Both the position numbers and the translations under genes were made by a program. Under the pieces are notes generated by a model. It searched no databases, had not been told where the DNA came from, and saw nothing but the letters and a program-made list of their open reading frames with translations. Source: Aspidapion aeneum (taxonomy: Eukaryota; Arthropoda; Insecta; Coleoptera; Brentidae). From it: a DNA stretch of 64,000 nt. How positions within the stretch are numbered: the first letter of the stretch is position 1; the number at the start of each line of letters is the position of its first letter. Of this stretch, positions 33,601 to 45,097 are shown piece by piece. The stretch spans positions 53,725,783 through 53,789,782 of the forward strand of contig OY755044.1 of the NCBI GenBank assembly GCA_963576565.1, read 5' to 3'.

Positions 33601-36600
33601 TAAACTATATTGAGTAATTGTAACTCGTTGTAATTACACTATTAAGATCTGGTACCCAAGTAACACAAAGTGGACAATATAGTTTAAAAGCAAAAACTTT
33701 GCTGTGAAAGTGTTGTCAGAGCTTAGTTTTTGCTGTAAAACAGCTAGTTGTGGTTTAGAAATTATTTTAGTTATAGAACCTCTCTGATAGCAGGTGTTTA
33801 TGGGTGAAATGGCTTTTGATGTAATATTATACAGGACTTGCTCTTTTAAAGTTAAATAATTGCTTATAAGCATGCTAAAATTTAGCTAGCTAAATAACAT
33901 AAATTTTAAGCTCTTATTCCTATTATTTAGCTAGAAAAAGCAACAATTTAGCAATTTTGTATTTCAAGCTGTTTATTACAAAACTTTTGAACAGCCCCCA
34001 AAAATGCTTGGCCAAAAGAGCAGTGCGATTATGACTCTTGAAAAAAGGAGATTTATTGTCATGCCTGATCCAAGGTTCGTAAAGAAACCGGTTGTGTGGT
34101 AACTCCCAGCCAATGACGCGGCATTTTGCCTGTTCCACGGTCAATAAAGAAAGACCTATACGTTACATTATGAGAGAAAGAGAGATAGGTCTATTTAAAA
34201 GCCGAAAAAATACCAAAATTTATTACAAAATTAAATCATTTAAAATTTTATGATAAAAATTCCAATAGTTTTATAAATATCAGATTCAGGACACGATTAT
34301 AAATACTTTTCCTACTCTCTTGTTCAATTTAATGAAATTTTTTACGCCGAACTCTAAAGCAAACTAGCCACATATTATTGGTTTTTTTTGGTGGGTAGGA
34401 AATAACTAAAACTAGATTTTTGTGTGTAAAATTTATACAAAAAAATTTTAAAAAAAGGAAGTTAAAATGACTAAAAGTCAATAAGGCAGTAAGGGATTTT
34501 TTTTGATCACCCCTACAAAACGCATTTTCAAGAAATATCATAAAAAATACATCGACTGTAACGCAAGGCTAATATGCCTTCCCTCCTGCTTGAGCGTTAT
34601 ACAGAGTGTTCCAACTTAAGTGTCCACCATTGCTAACTTTTTTATTATAAAGATAGAAAAAAGTTTAAATTGGCAAACTAGTAGAATTTTTAATGCTGTT
34701 TAAGATACTTAAATTTTTAAAAAATAGAGCATCGGTTTTTGGTTTTTTTTCAAAAAACATTTAAAAAAATTTATATTTCCTGTATTTTATATTTTTTTCT
34801 GATAGGCCTTTTAATTCTAAACAATTTTATAAAAAAAATTTTGCCTAAAGTTTAAAATAATAACGAAGAAATTTTAAATTCAAAATTACGTAAGTATTTT
34901 AATTTTAGTTGGTAGCATGTAGTCTAAGCGTAATTTTTAATTTGGAATATTTTCGGTATTTTTAACTTTGAGAAAATAAATCAAATATTTAAAATAAATT
35001 AACAGCAATATTATTTTCCTCAATTTTTACGAAATTTTTAAATTATTTTTTTTTAAGTTTAATTTTTTTCATGAAGAGGTAGGTATGCTGTGTGTTCACG
35101 CAGCGGGTAGGAAGAGTGGACTGTATGGAAGGAATTACCTGCGTAACATTGATCGGAAAGGAAGGGTGAAAGTTATGCTATAGGTTCGTTTAAGGAAATC
35201 TACAACTGCTTATTGCTAGGGCACTTACCGAGTCGATTTTCTTGTTATTCTTCTGCAGGGCCCTGCTTACAGCATCATCATTACCAAGTTGATTGAAGGT
35301 AGCACTAAATAGTCATTAGCTTTAGTTTAAAACCCGGAAAATGTTGTCACTTCGTTGAAAAGTAAGGAAGAACGGAAAATATGTCCTTTTTAGAGAGCGG
35401 ACATGTTGGAATCTCTCTTGATCCTGCGCATTGCGTTCAATGTGCCCAAATATATTTAGACAGTTGCGGGTAAGAAGGAAATACGCGGGAGGGAACAAAA
35501 TAGGTATAAAACTTAAAATTAATGGAAAACGCTTGTGCGTGAACACTGTGTAATAGGTACATCATTTAAGAACTATTTTTAGCATCAGGCGCCTTAAAAA
35601 CCTTTTAAACTATTAGTAATTTTCTATGTGTATATAAAGTTCATTTCATAATCTTTGTCCTGGCCTATACTGATTGTGATGATAACTATCAAAAAGTTAT
35701 CTTAATAATTATGTGTTGGTTGCAGATATCAGATGCAGTATAGAGAGAAAACCCATACCCCCAAGGTCTATGTCCCAGCTCCCCTTGTAACCTTGTATGA
35801 CCCACATTGTATGGGTAGAAAACAACCGACACAGGAAAATTTGTGTTTGTTAAAATTTTTAATTATATTTAAAAACTCACCAACTCTTTTAGTTAGTTTT
35901 TAATATATTTATAGTAAGAACGTAATAGGTATTTAAACACTTACACGACGAAAAGACCCAAAATGTACAAAATTTCCTCGCAAAAGACGAAATTTCGATA
36001 TAAACAGCGTTTGACTGCTGATTTCTAGCAAAACTGTGACGTAGCCCTGACGTCACGGCCCGGCCGCCTAAACACCGAGTTACGCAACCGGTTTCTTTAC
36101 GGACCGTGTCTTCTGTTTGTTGTTTTCTTTTCTAACCTACTCTGGTTGTGTGTTGTGTTTTTTATTTAAACAAGCAATTTGATGTTTGTTTAAACAAATG
36201 TCCACTCACAGCCATAAAAGATAGTTATTTGCCCATCTTTTAGAGTATCCCTTTATCTTTGACAGGGAACTAAAGTTGGGTAAACAGTGACTGGTTCCTT
36301 GAAACCCTGGTGCGATGCCTTGTCAGGGGGCACACAATGAAGCCATTACAAGGGGTTCCTGCCTGGTACTTATCAGTCCTGAGTGAACCTTAAAAGTGCT
36401 GTCAAAATTTTTTCATCAGTCTGTCTGTTTTTTGTTGTAACTCAAGGGCTGGTGTATATAACAACATAATGCACCATGGACAAACATAATGCTTGATTTT
36501 GGTACATTGGTCCTCCATTTTTCTGCCTGCTTAGCATTAATAGATGATATATAATTAAGCACTAACTTTGTCATCATTATGCACTATGTGAGCTGCCGAC

Positions 36601-37244
36601 AGCAAGTGTACAAATTTTTTAGTAAGTACTGTAGAATTGGTTTAACTTAGCACATAATCAGGCCAGGCTCTCAAAAAGGTATGGACCCACTTGTGTAACC
36701 CATTGTATTGGGCCCTCTAAGGTGCTGCACCCTGGGCATTAAGAAGCCAGTTTATTAGTTGAATAACTAAATAAATAAATTTCTTGTTTTTATTTACCTA
36801 GTTACCTTAATAACAAAAATTTCCTCTACCTATTCCTACTAAGGCCTGCCTTACCAGTGGTGATCCCAGAGAGGATGGAGGCGATCACCTCTCCCCCTTT
36901 TTCTAGAGAACTTTAAATACAAAGGGCACATTCTAGTGTATTACATAACTAAGTAAAAAACTATTTTGGTAATTGTGTAATAAATATGGTTTCTCAAGAA
37001 TTTCCATTTATTTTAAAGAATGTATTTCGAAAAATCCTTAGAGGTACAAAAAACTTTTATTTTGGCATGTTAGAAAAAAAAACATTTTTTTGTAAAAGAA
37101 AACCATATACTGCCTAATTAATTTTTTAAGTCTATACAATGTATGTTCAAAAAATCTAAATTGTCCTCCTTTTTATTGTATCTCTGGAACCCTTCTGTAG
37201 GACCACTCACCAATGTAATACACATTTGATACAATGGTGTATTG

Positions 37245-37395
37245 AATTGAATTGAATAAATCTTCATTAGCCAATCATGCTATTTCAAATTACAAACATT
37301 AATATAAAAACATAGATTTAAATGTTAATGTTAATACATTCACCGCTATTTCTATAACAATAATTCCAAACTTATTATTTTACATTCATGGGGGT
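37245..37395 (-). mobile_element. LINE 3' end nested in 6.4-kb element, copy 2
   Basis: Counterpart of 11907-12050, with the same GAATT tail and inverted AATAAAG region. Confidence 0.65.
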
Positions 37396-38263
37396 TGGGG
37401 AGGCAAGAGGGGCCCCTTTCTTATTAGATTTTTTTAGATTATGAATATGCATAATAGCACCAAGGTAACCCCCAGGCCTGTCGTAAGAGCTAACTAAAGA
37501 AACCTTGACCCATGGGTAGTCTGGTAACGGACAAGCTTTGACCAGTAGGTAAAAAAATATAGAACAGCTAGTGCAGGCACATTGTGGCTCTCCGTACCCT
37601 GTTGAATGTCAAAAGGTATGGTATATGGAGTGCCTATTTTGAACTAACAGCTAGTGCAGGCACATTGTGGCTCTCTGTACCCTGTTGATTATGTCAAAAG
37701 GTACACCAGTGCTCTAAGGCTATAATTATGGCATTATGTGGTATATCATGACTAAGTTTCTGGCCTAAAATATATTTTGAAGTCTACTGGGTTCTATTTA
37801 CTAGATAGAATTTAAACTGTTATCCGAGTCATACACAGTAAGTACACAGCACAACATACCCAGAAAGGCATGCCTACGTGCCAGGTTAGATCCTTTAAGG
37901 GTGCTAACCGCCACTACCGTACATTCATGGTAATAAAGCAAAGATGTTTAATTCCCTGTACATTATATAATTTAATTTTAATAATTATAAAAAAAAATGT
38001 GTAAAATGAGTAGGAGTCAATTGCAAGCAGACCCCCTTTTTGGCTTCCTTGCTGACATTCCCAAGGGCTGGGCAAATGGGCCCCATTCTGGTTTGCTTTC
38101 TGGACTTTGTACTTCATTTCTTTTAACTGCTTCTAAAATTAAAAAATGTAAATAAAACTTTTTTACCTAAAAATTAAAAAAAACAAGGCAATCAATGTGC
38201 CATGCTTTTTTCATTTTTTCTTACTTGAGACAAGTGAAAATGAGTAGTCAAGAGTGTGTTTAG

Positions 38264-38657
38264 CAAGGGGTGAACAGCTAACCCAAAATGTGTACACTGA
38301 TTGTGAAAATCCACAATCTTTTGCTAAGATTGTGAGGGATTGTGGCAAGATTGTGAGGGGATTGGGGACGGGGTAGGGGGGCCGTCCCATCAAAATTAAT
38401 TAATTAAATTAATTCTTGCCGCCCTCTTAATTTACTGTTACCGGCCCTGCTACTTAATAACCGAGGGGTGACCAGCTAACCCCAAAATGTGTACACCGAT
38501 TGTGAAAATCCACAATCTTTTGCTAAGATTGTGAGGGATTGTGTACAGATTGTGAGGGATTGTGGTGAGATTGTGACTGATTGGGAGGGATTGTGTAAAG
38601 ATTGTGAACAGATTGTGAGAAATGTGTACACCGATTGTGAGAGCTGTTCACCCCTTG
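38264..38657. mobile_element. hAT-like MITE with GATTGTGAGG array, copy 2
   Basis: Its ends are CAAGGGGTGAACAGCT on the left and the inverse on the right. The flanks 38256-38263 and 38658-38665 are both GTGTTTAG. It corresponds to 12929-13362 but its interior is shorter and differs around 38395. It was duplicated with the 6.4-kb element rather than inserted separately. Confidence 0.83.
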
Positions 38658-40152
38658 GTGTTTAGTAAAAAACAGTCAAATCAGAATGTTCAAAAAAAAA
38701 ATAGTGTTTCTTAATGACAAATTATGTCATGACACAATGTTTGAATCCATCAGATCAAAAAATATTTTTTTAATCTCATTGGTTTGAATGACACTCTGTT
38801 TTTTTTACTTCAAGTCAAGCAGCTTTAGTAGTCTGTTTATTTAGACTTACCTGATTCCAAGCAGAGTGCACCAGAGTCAATTGCCAGTACCAAGCACTGT
38901 GGGAATTCTCCCCTTGCAATTACCAATTACTGAGAGTGTGTGGGGCCTCATTTAAAGAACTTGGACCAAGCTTGTATGTTGTCATGTTATTATATTTTTT
39001 GTATAAACAGCCTTACAGTTTCCTTCTGTAATGATATCTTATGTCATGCTATGTCTTATGATATGCTATGTTTCTGTATAAACCCAGCTTAAGGGTTTCT
39101 GATGGCGATGGCCAATACAATGTTTTTTGCTTCCCACTGGTGGGGTACTGTGGTAGGGCACGTAATAACTTTATCTTCTAACGTTCGCACTATTTTTAAT
39201 TGAAATATTTGTTTATTTTGTTGTGACACCGCCCAAGATGAAAGATAACATCTGTGACTCTTCTTTTTTTTTCGTATTACCTATTGGGCCAATTGTTAGA
39301 AGGCAAGTTAGCTAGAAATCAACATTATTTAGGCTTAAATATTAAAAAATAGTTTGTCTAGAGGTAAACTGCTGAAACCAATGAGACGGCCGAGGCGGCC
39401 ATGATGATTTTCCAATTTATTTTTCTTTAAATTTATGGACTAAAAAATATTAATTTGCAGGGGATCCCGGGCCTAAATGAATTCTAGAAAGTGCTAAATT
39501 CAATAAAATATGACTAAGAATTGATTTATCAGGTATTTAGAGGATAATTGTAATAAAATAATTTCTAACCTAAAAACAAACACCGAAAAAAAACGTTTAT
39601 TATTCTGAATTTTCGAGGCGCTTGCGTTTTGACGAGCCATCTTGACCTGTTTCATCAGAAAAGTTAACCTGGCAAACATTTTGACGATGAAAACCGCCTT
39701 TTTTGCGCGATTATATCACAGTAGTGTAGAACATAACAAGTTTTTCTTCAGCCATTTTAGTAAAGTCTCTGTCCATTACAGGAAATAGTTATTTTGCAAT
39801 AGTTGCCATTGTTTCTTGTTTATTTCTAGACAAAATTACTTTAATGTTAACGTGCTATATTTTGGAGCTCTTATGGACACCTTGAGAGCTAAACAAAGAT
39901 TGCCTAATCAGCAACGACAACACTTTAGAAGCTGCTTAGCTGTGAAACGGCATACAGCTGTAATAGCTATTTTACATTCAGTTTTGCTCTTAAAGGGTTT
40001 TGGTAGCTGTTTTTCAGCAATTTGTGTTACTTGGGTAAGGACCTACCCAGTTTTTACCTTTTTTTTTATCTTTCAAAAACTGTTTTTTTTTTCATTACTG
40101 AAGTCGACTGAAGTAGTCGGGATGCAGTTCTAAATAAATTTGTGTGTATGTA

Positions 40153-40216
40153 TGGATAGTATAAGGTGTTGCACGCTCGACTGAAAATCCAAAGGCCATG
40201 AGTTCGATTCTCACAT
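40153..40216 (+). repeat. tRNA-like module A4
   Basis: Copy of module A with anticodon-like loop CTGAAAA and an intact B-box-like GAGTTCGATTCTC. Confidence 0.5.
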
Positions 40217-40558
40217 AAAACTCTTTTTTTTTTCAAACAACTTTAAATTAAAATTTGCGAAATTTTTAAAATTAAAACTTTCCTGTCCTCGTTTTGGGAG
40301 GTTGAAATCGTTGTTAAACCCGAGGTTAAACCAAACCGAAACAAAACCTAACCTTGGTCAATTGATCGGAAACCTATCCCGTCCTAACCTATTTGAAATC
40401 GTTTGCTTTTCAAGCGCTAATCTTTAATCGGTTCCAATCGAGTCCAATACAAAAACAAAATTCTTTAAAATATACTAAATATACATTGCTGTTAAACCAA
40501 AACTACCTAGTGGTAATTAATAAATTTTAATTAAAGTTGTTTAAAAGAAAAAAAAATG

Positions 40559-40627
40559 CTAGGTGTGGGCCTCGAATCCATGACCTGCGGATCATGAGTC
40601 AAACACTCCACACTTTATGCTATCTAT
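40559..40627 (-). repeat. tRNA-like module B4
   Basis: Inverted copy of module B with the CAT anticodon-like loop. The T-loop segment is ATTCGAGGCCC rather than GTTCGAGGCCC. Confidence 0.5.
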
Positions 40628-41022
40628 AACCTTATATAGAATATCTTTTTGAACTACATCTCGATTGCGTCAGTAATATTTAAAAAGAATCCAATCTGGA
40701 ATATAAAAACAAATAAAAATCTGGGTAGGTCATTACAAGATCTAAACTGAAGCATAGACTAATAGTGCAATTACCGAGGGTATTGTAAAATATTTTTGCG
40801 TATTTTTGTCTTCTTTGCACTTCTTTGTGTCCCTAAAAAATACTTTGAATACCGAGTTGAATATACTTTATCGAGTATTTTGCGAGGGAATTGATCCCTC
40901 TTCGTCTCTCTTTTATTGAACTTTTATCAAAAATAAATTTTTATTGGTATGGACAAAAAACGAGACAAAAAAAGTCCGTTTATTTTTATATTTTTATGAA
41001 TGAATGATATGAACCAAAATAA

Positions 41023-41560
41023 TTCAGTCCTGTTGGGTCCTGTCAGGTACTGTCGTGGTCCTGTTGGGTCCTGTCGGGTCCTTTTGAGTACTGTCGTGTA
41101 CTGTTGGGTCCTGTCGTGTACTGTCGAGTACTGTTGGGTCCTGTTGAGTACTGTCGTGTACTGATGGGTCCTGTCGTGTACTGTCGAATACTGTTGGGTC
41201 CTGTTGGGTACTGTCGTGTACTGTCGAGTACTGTTGGGTCCTGTCGAGTACTGTTGAGTACTGTCGTGTACTGTTGGGTCCTGTCGTGTACTGTCGAGTA
41301 CTGTTGGGTCCTGTTGAGTACTGTCGTGTACTGTTGGGTCCTGTCGTGTACTGTCGAGTACTGTTGGGTCCTGTCGAGTACTGTCGTGTACTGTCGAGTA
41401 CTGTTGGGTCCTGTCGAGTACTGTCGTGTACTGTTGGGTCCTGTCGTGTACTGTCGAGTACTGTTGGGTACTGTCGTGTACTGTCGAGTACTGTTGGGTC
41501 CTGTCGTGTACTGTCGAGTACTGTTGGGTCCTGTCGTGGTACTGTCGGGTACTGTTGTGA
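41023..41560 (+). repeat. 10-bp minisatellite array M5
   Basis: About 53 units, ending just inside the right TIR of the 15.3-kb element. Together with M1 it gives the element a same-oriented array at each end. Confidence 0.95.
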
Positions 41561-41605
41561 AATTTGTACAGTACTGTTGAAAGCTGATGACCCCTCGTAG
41601 ACAGC

Positions 41606-42528
41606 CCTATTTTCATAAAAATCCAAAAAATGGTTATAAAACTATGACCTTTTGAAAATTTAAATGTTACTTTTTCTGTTAATTTGCAATTGCCTCCGCT
41701 CTGGGTTTATTTTCACGGATCACCCAAATATTATAAAACAGAAAATTAAATCGACCTGGGTAGGTACGTATTTAATAATCAGTCAACATACCTACTTCAA
41801 ATATTACGCGTTTCGCTTGACCTTCGACCGGCCGCATTCTCGTTGTCGACAGCCGACGTTAACACCCGATGACACCCGATTCAATTTTTGTTTTGCACGC
41901 GCGCCTATGGTTTTTCGTGCAAGACTCGATCGGCGCGGCTTACCTACTTCTTTATAAATTAAATTCGAAGAAGTTATGTACGATATTCACGTTATAACAA
42001 GGGCTCCAGATTTTCTACATGCGTTATCCTTCTTGTCCAGTTATTTCTTCGATGACTCAATGCCTCAAGGAAATCTTGTTCGACCACAGCAAACCTTTCT
42101 CATTGCAGAAATCTTTCTAATCTGCTACAGCAAACTTCTTTATCTGTTAGTGCAAGCATTTTTGTATAATCAAAGCTTTTATCAATGATTATAATCTATT
42201 GAGCGACAAAAGGAGTTAATAAATACCAAGAAGTATATAAATATACTCATTGTAAATACATAGTTACATTAATTTGTTTGTGCCGCTATCCATATGAATA
42301 AGGACTAGTTTATTTTATTATATGAATATGGTAAGTTAGTTTATGTAGTTATGATTACAGCAAGTTTTCCTTAAAAGGAATCTTTTTACAGAAATCCATG
42401 TGGATATGATTGTGTCTCGTGAAGAAGAAATCTATCTACCTATGTACCTAGGTATACCGATTACAGATAGATATCTTTTTGTGTCGGAAATAGTGGGCTG
42501 CTTTTAGAGAACTTTTTAATATAAAATA
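41606..42528. other. Stretch with a CpG-richer patch, no confirmed gene
   Basis: At about 41805-41945 CG dinucleotides are clearly more frequent than around it (ACGCGTTTCGC, GGCCGCATTCTCG, CGATCGGCGCGG). It lies about 2.6 kb upstream of the first zinc-finger exon I can see, so it could be that gene's promoter or 5' exon. I have no splice or start evidence. An open frame at 41976-42188 (70 codons) is unassigned. Confidence 0.3.
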
Positions 42529-42788
42529 GGGACCTATCGCAATAAAGCAAGGCACAAATTGTGCCGGGCACTATATTGACAGTTTCACATTATAAGAACA
42601 GCTGTCTTCTTTCAAAATAAGGCCATTGTATATTATAAGAGCCGGAATTAATAGTGACGCCACAATTAATGGAAAATAAACGACTGGATTTCTAAATTTG
42701 ACTTCGGTATGTCAATTCTGAAAGATCAACTGTCAGTTTTTAATGCGAAACTGTCAATATAGTGCCTGGCTTTATTGCAATAGGTCCC
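42529..42788. mobile_element. 260-bp MITE with TA target duplication
   Basis: The inverted ends begin GGGACCTATCGCAATAAAGC and match at about 25 of 27 positions. TA is on both sides (42527-42528 and 42789-42790). There is no coding capacity. The superfamily is uncertain; the TA suggests Tc1/mariner-mobilised. Confidence 0.75.
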
Positions 42789-42816
42789 TAATCTTTGTTA
42801 TTTTGTTAGCTCTGAT

Positions 42817-43432
42817 CAGGGCTATCAAAACGGACGGGCCACGATCCTCCACTTTCTTGACGTCAGATCCGGGGCTGATTTTTTTTTTGATGGTCACGTT
42901 ACGACACAGCTGATTGTCTTTAAAAAATTGAAGTTGGAATGACGGTTCATGAATATTTGATTTTTTTTTAAATAAAGTTATTTTTGATATTGTTTTTACT
43001 TTATTCTGGCAGAACAATTTTTTTTAAATGTATAGTAATCCTTAATTTTTCATAGCCGCTTCATTAGCTCACACAAAAATTAAATTTAAAGCAGAAGCAA
43101 ATGTGACAATCACAGATGACAAAGTCAAATTTGTACATGTCAAATATAACAGTTGGCATGTGGTACATGGCGGGTAATTTGAATTCAAAATAAGGAATGC
43201 TAAATCTTGAAGATTTTAACGTTTTAATCATGTTGCCTCCTTACAAACCTTTGGTGGAATATCGGGATGGTGTCTGAGAATATTTCACTGAAATTTTGCA
43301 GAAATCTGTAGTGCCATTTTGAAAATACCATAAAAAAACCTCTGACCTCCCATAAGACCCAATGTAAAATTCAGCCCCGGGAGAACAGCTGATTTTTTCA
43401 GGGTCGTGGCCTCTATTTTTATGTTGGCCCTG
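42817..43432. mobile_element. CAGGGC-ended MITE, copy 1
   Basis: The element begins CAGGGCTATCAAAACGGACG and ends in a partial inverse (GGCCCTG). The flanks 42810-42816 (CTCTGAT) and 43433-43439 (CCCTGAT) differ at one base. It is about 90 percent or more identical by eye to the neighbour at 43576-44186. Confidence 0.65.
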
Positions 43433-43575
43433 CCCTGATATACATAAAATATAATTTATCACAGATGTAATTTTAATTTTATCACAGATCTAATTTAAAT
43501 AGTTTCTTTATTTAACTTTAAGCATTCTCTTTCTTTAAGTTGACTTCTCTTAATTTTAACCCTTGTTTGATGGTG

Positions 43576-44186
43576 CAGGGCTATCAAAATGGACGGACCA
43601 CGATCCTCCACTTTGTTGACGTCACATCCGGGGCTGATTTTTTTTTGATGGTCACGTTACGACACAGCTGATTGTCTTTTAAATATTGAAGTTGGAATGA
43701 CGGTTCATGGATATTTGATTTTATTTTAAATAAAGCCGTTTTTGAGATTGTTTTTACTTTATTCTGGCAGAACAATTTTTTTTAAATGTATAGTAAGCCC
43801 TAATTTTTCATAGCCGCTTCATTAGCTCACACAAAAATTAAGTTTAAACCAGAAGCGAATGTGACAATCACATATGACAAATTCAAATACATGTCAAATA
43901 TAACAGTTGGCATGTGGTACATGGCGGGTAATTTGAATTCAAAATAAGGAATGCTAAATCTTGAAGATTTTAACCTTTTAATCATGTTGCTTCCTTACAA
44001 ACCTTTGGTGGAATATCGGGATGGTGTCTGAGAATATTTCACTGAAATTTTGCGGAAATCTGTAGTGCCATTTGGAAAATATCATAAAAAAACCTCTGAC
44101 CTCCCATAAGACCCAATGTAAAATTCAGCCCCGGGAGAACAGCTGATTTTTTCAGGGTCGTGGCCTCTATTTTTGTGTTGGCCTTG
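43576..44186. mobile_element. CAGGGC-ended MITE, copy 2
   Basis: Same element as 42817-43432, in the same orientation. The flanks GATGGTG at 43569-43575 and 44187-44193 are an exact 7-bp duplication different from that of copy 1, so these are two insertions, not one tandem duplication. Confidence 0.7.
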
Positions 44187-44516
44187 GATGGTGCTCTCCC
44201 TTAAAACGCTATTATTTTTATTCATGTTTCATAAAGCAAACTTCTTTACCCACTACAGGTTACTTCGTTCTGGATTGCAGATATCTTTTTTTTATCGACT
44301 ACAAGAATTATCTTTACCCACTTGCTGGATCCTATCGCTAGATGGCTGCCGTGGTTTAAATCAGATTTTTTTCCGTTGGTCGCTAAACTTTAATGTCAAT
44401 AATAATGTCAAAAATTGTAAACAAAAATAGTTTTTTTTTATATAATAATAAATTTGTCAATTATGTTTAATAAAGATACTTTAATATAAAATGAACTTGA
44501 ATCTCTCCACTTTTAG

Positions 44517-44612
44517 TTACTGGGCACTGGAGCCCCATTTTGGAGATGGTTTTCCTGCTTTGGAGGAAACTAAATCCAAGTTTTTTTCTGCTATGAGCTT
44601 GGTAAATCACAA
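44517..44612 (+). CDS. Probable upstream exon of the C2H2 zinc-finger gene
   Basis: A 96-bp segment lies between a good acceptor (CTCCACTTTTAG) and a strong donor (GTAAGT). One of its frames is open throughout and reads YWALEPHFGDGFPALEETK and onward to NH. It starts with one leftover base and ends with two, which is exactly the phase needed by the zinc-finger exon at 51995, whose first base completes the codon. I do not recognise the domain; the acidic-aromatic sequence could be part of an N-terminal domain. The exon before it was not found. The phase match could occur by chance one time in three. Confidence 0.55.
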
Positions 44613-45097
44613 GTAAGTGGCTATTGGCTAGGCGTACTAAACACGTACGCTACTAAAGAGTCCAGTCGCGTCTCGAGGGGTAAAATATACACAAGTAGGT
44701 TTCTTTTCAAACATCCTGGCATCCTAGACCATGGTACCTTTTTGCTCACAAAAACTACATGAAAAATTATTTGCAGGTCCTTTTATGCTGCTAGTTAGCT
44801 TTATACCATGATACACTAAGACACTGTATGTCAGCAATGCTGACCAAAACTCGTTTTCTCTGGGCATTGCATCATGTAGATGACAAAGTAGTGAAATAAA
44901 CTAATGGACAAAACAATATAGACATACAGTCTTTCTCCATTTTTCAACTTTTCATTTTATACCTATTATAAAACCGTAAAGGTCAGTTCAGCCTCATAAA
45001 TAACATTATATTAAATTAAATTAACTTACTATGTTAAACTTCAAGATAAAATATTAGAAAAATTAAACTTTAAGATAAAATATTAGAAAATGTGTCC

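Larger units (their letters stand above)
33655..40035. mobile_element. 6.4-kb non-coding TIR element, copy 2
   Basis: The ends are CCCAAGTAACACAAA and its reverse complement, 6381 bp apart. TA occurs at 33653-33654 and 40036-40037. Other P blocks of the surrounding element show the empty site uninterrupted (ATCTGGTAAGGACC at about 27197 and 31333), which proves a TA duplication. It is nearly identical to copy 1. Two larger differences are the loss of about 20 bases near 35600 and a rearranged segment near 38390 inside the nested hAT MITE. No transposase frame is present. Open frames over 60 codons are shared with copy 1 and show no domain. Confidence 0.9.
26342..41597. mobile_element. 15.3-kb hAT-like composite element with 8-bp TSD
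   Basis: The ends are CGAGGGGTCATCGGC on the left and the reverse complement of CGAGGGGTCATCAGC on the right. The flanks 26334-26341 and 41598-41605 are both TAGACAGC. Inside are five arrays (M) of a 10-bp unit and two non-coding blocks, P and Q. The order with orientation is M+ P+ M- Q+ P- M- Q+ P+ Q- M+ P+ Q- M+. The core M+ P+ Q- M+ is present once forward (32702-41560) and once inverted (27647-30379). P copies are 27030-27646, 28775-29348, 31216-31760 and 33601-33654 plus 40036-40260. Q copies are 27867-28765, 30380-31215, 31761-32701 and 40261-41022. The 6.4-kb element interrupts the last P. There is no transposase gene. hAT membership is inferred from TSD length and TIR form. Confidence 0.8.

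Noticed and set aside
42817..44186. Simple tandem segmental duplication
   Set aside because: The two copies have different flanking 7-bp duplications, which fits two insertions better.
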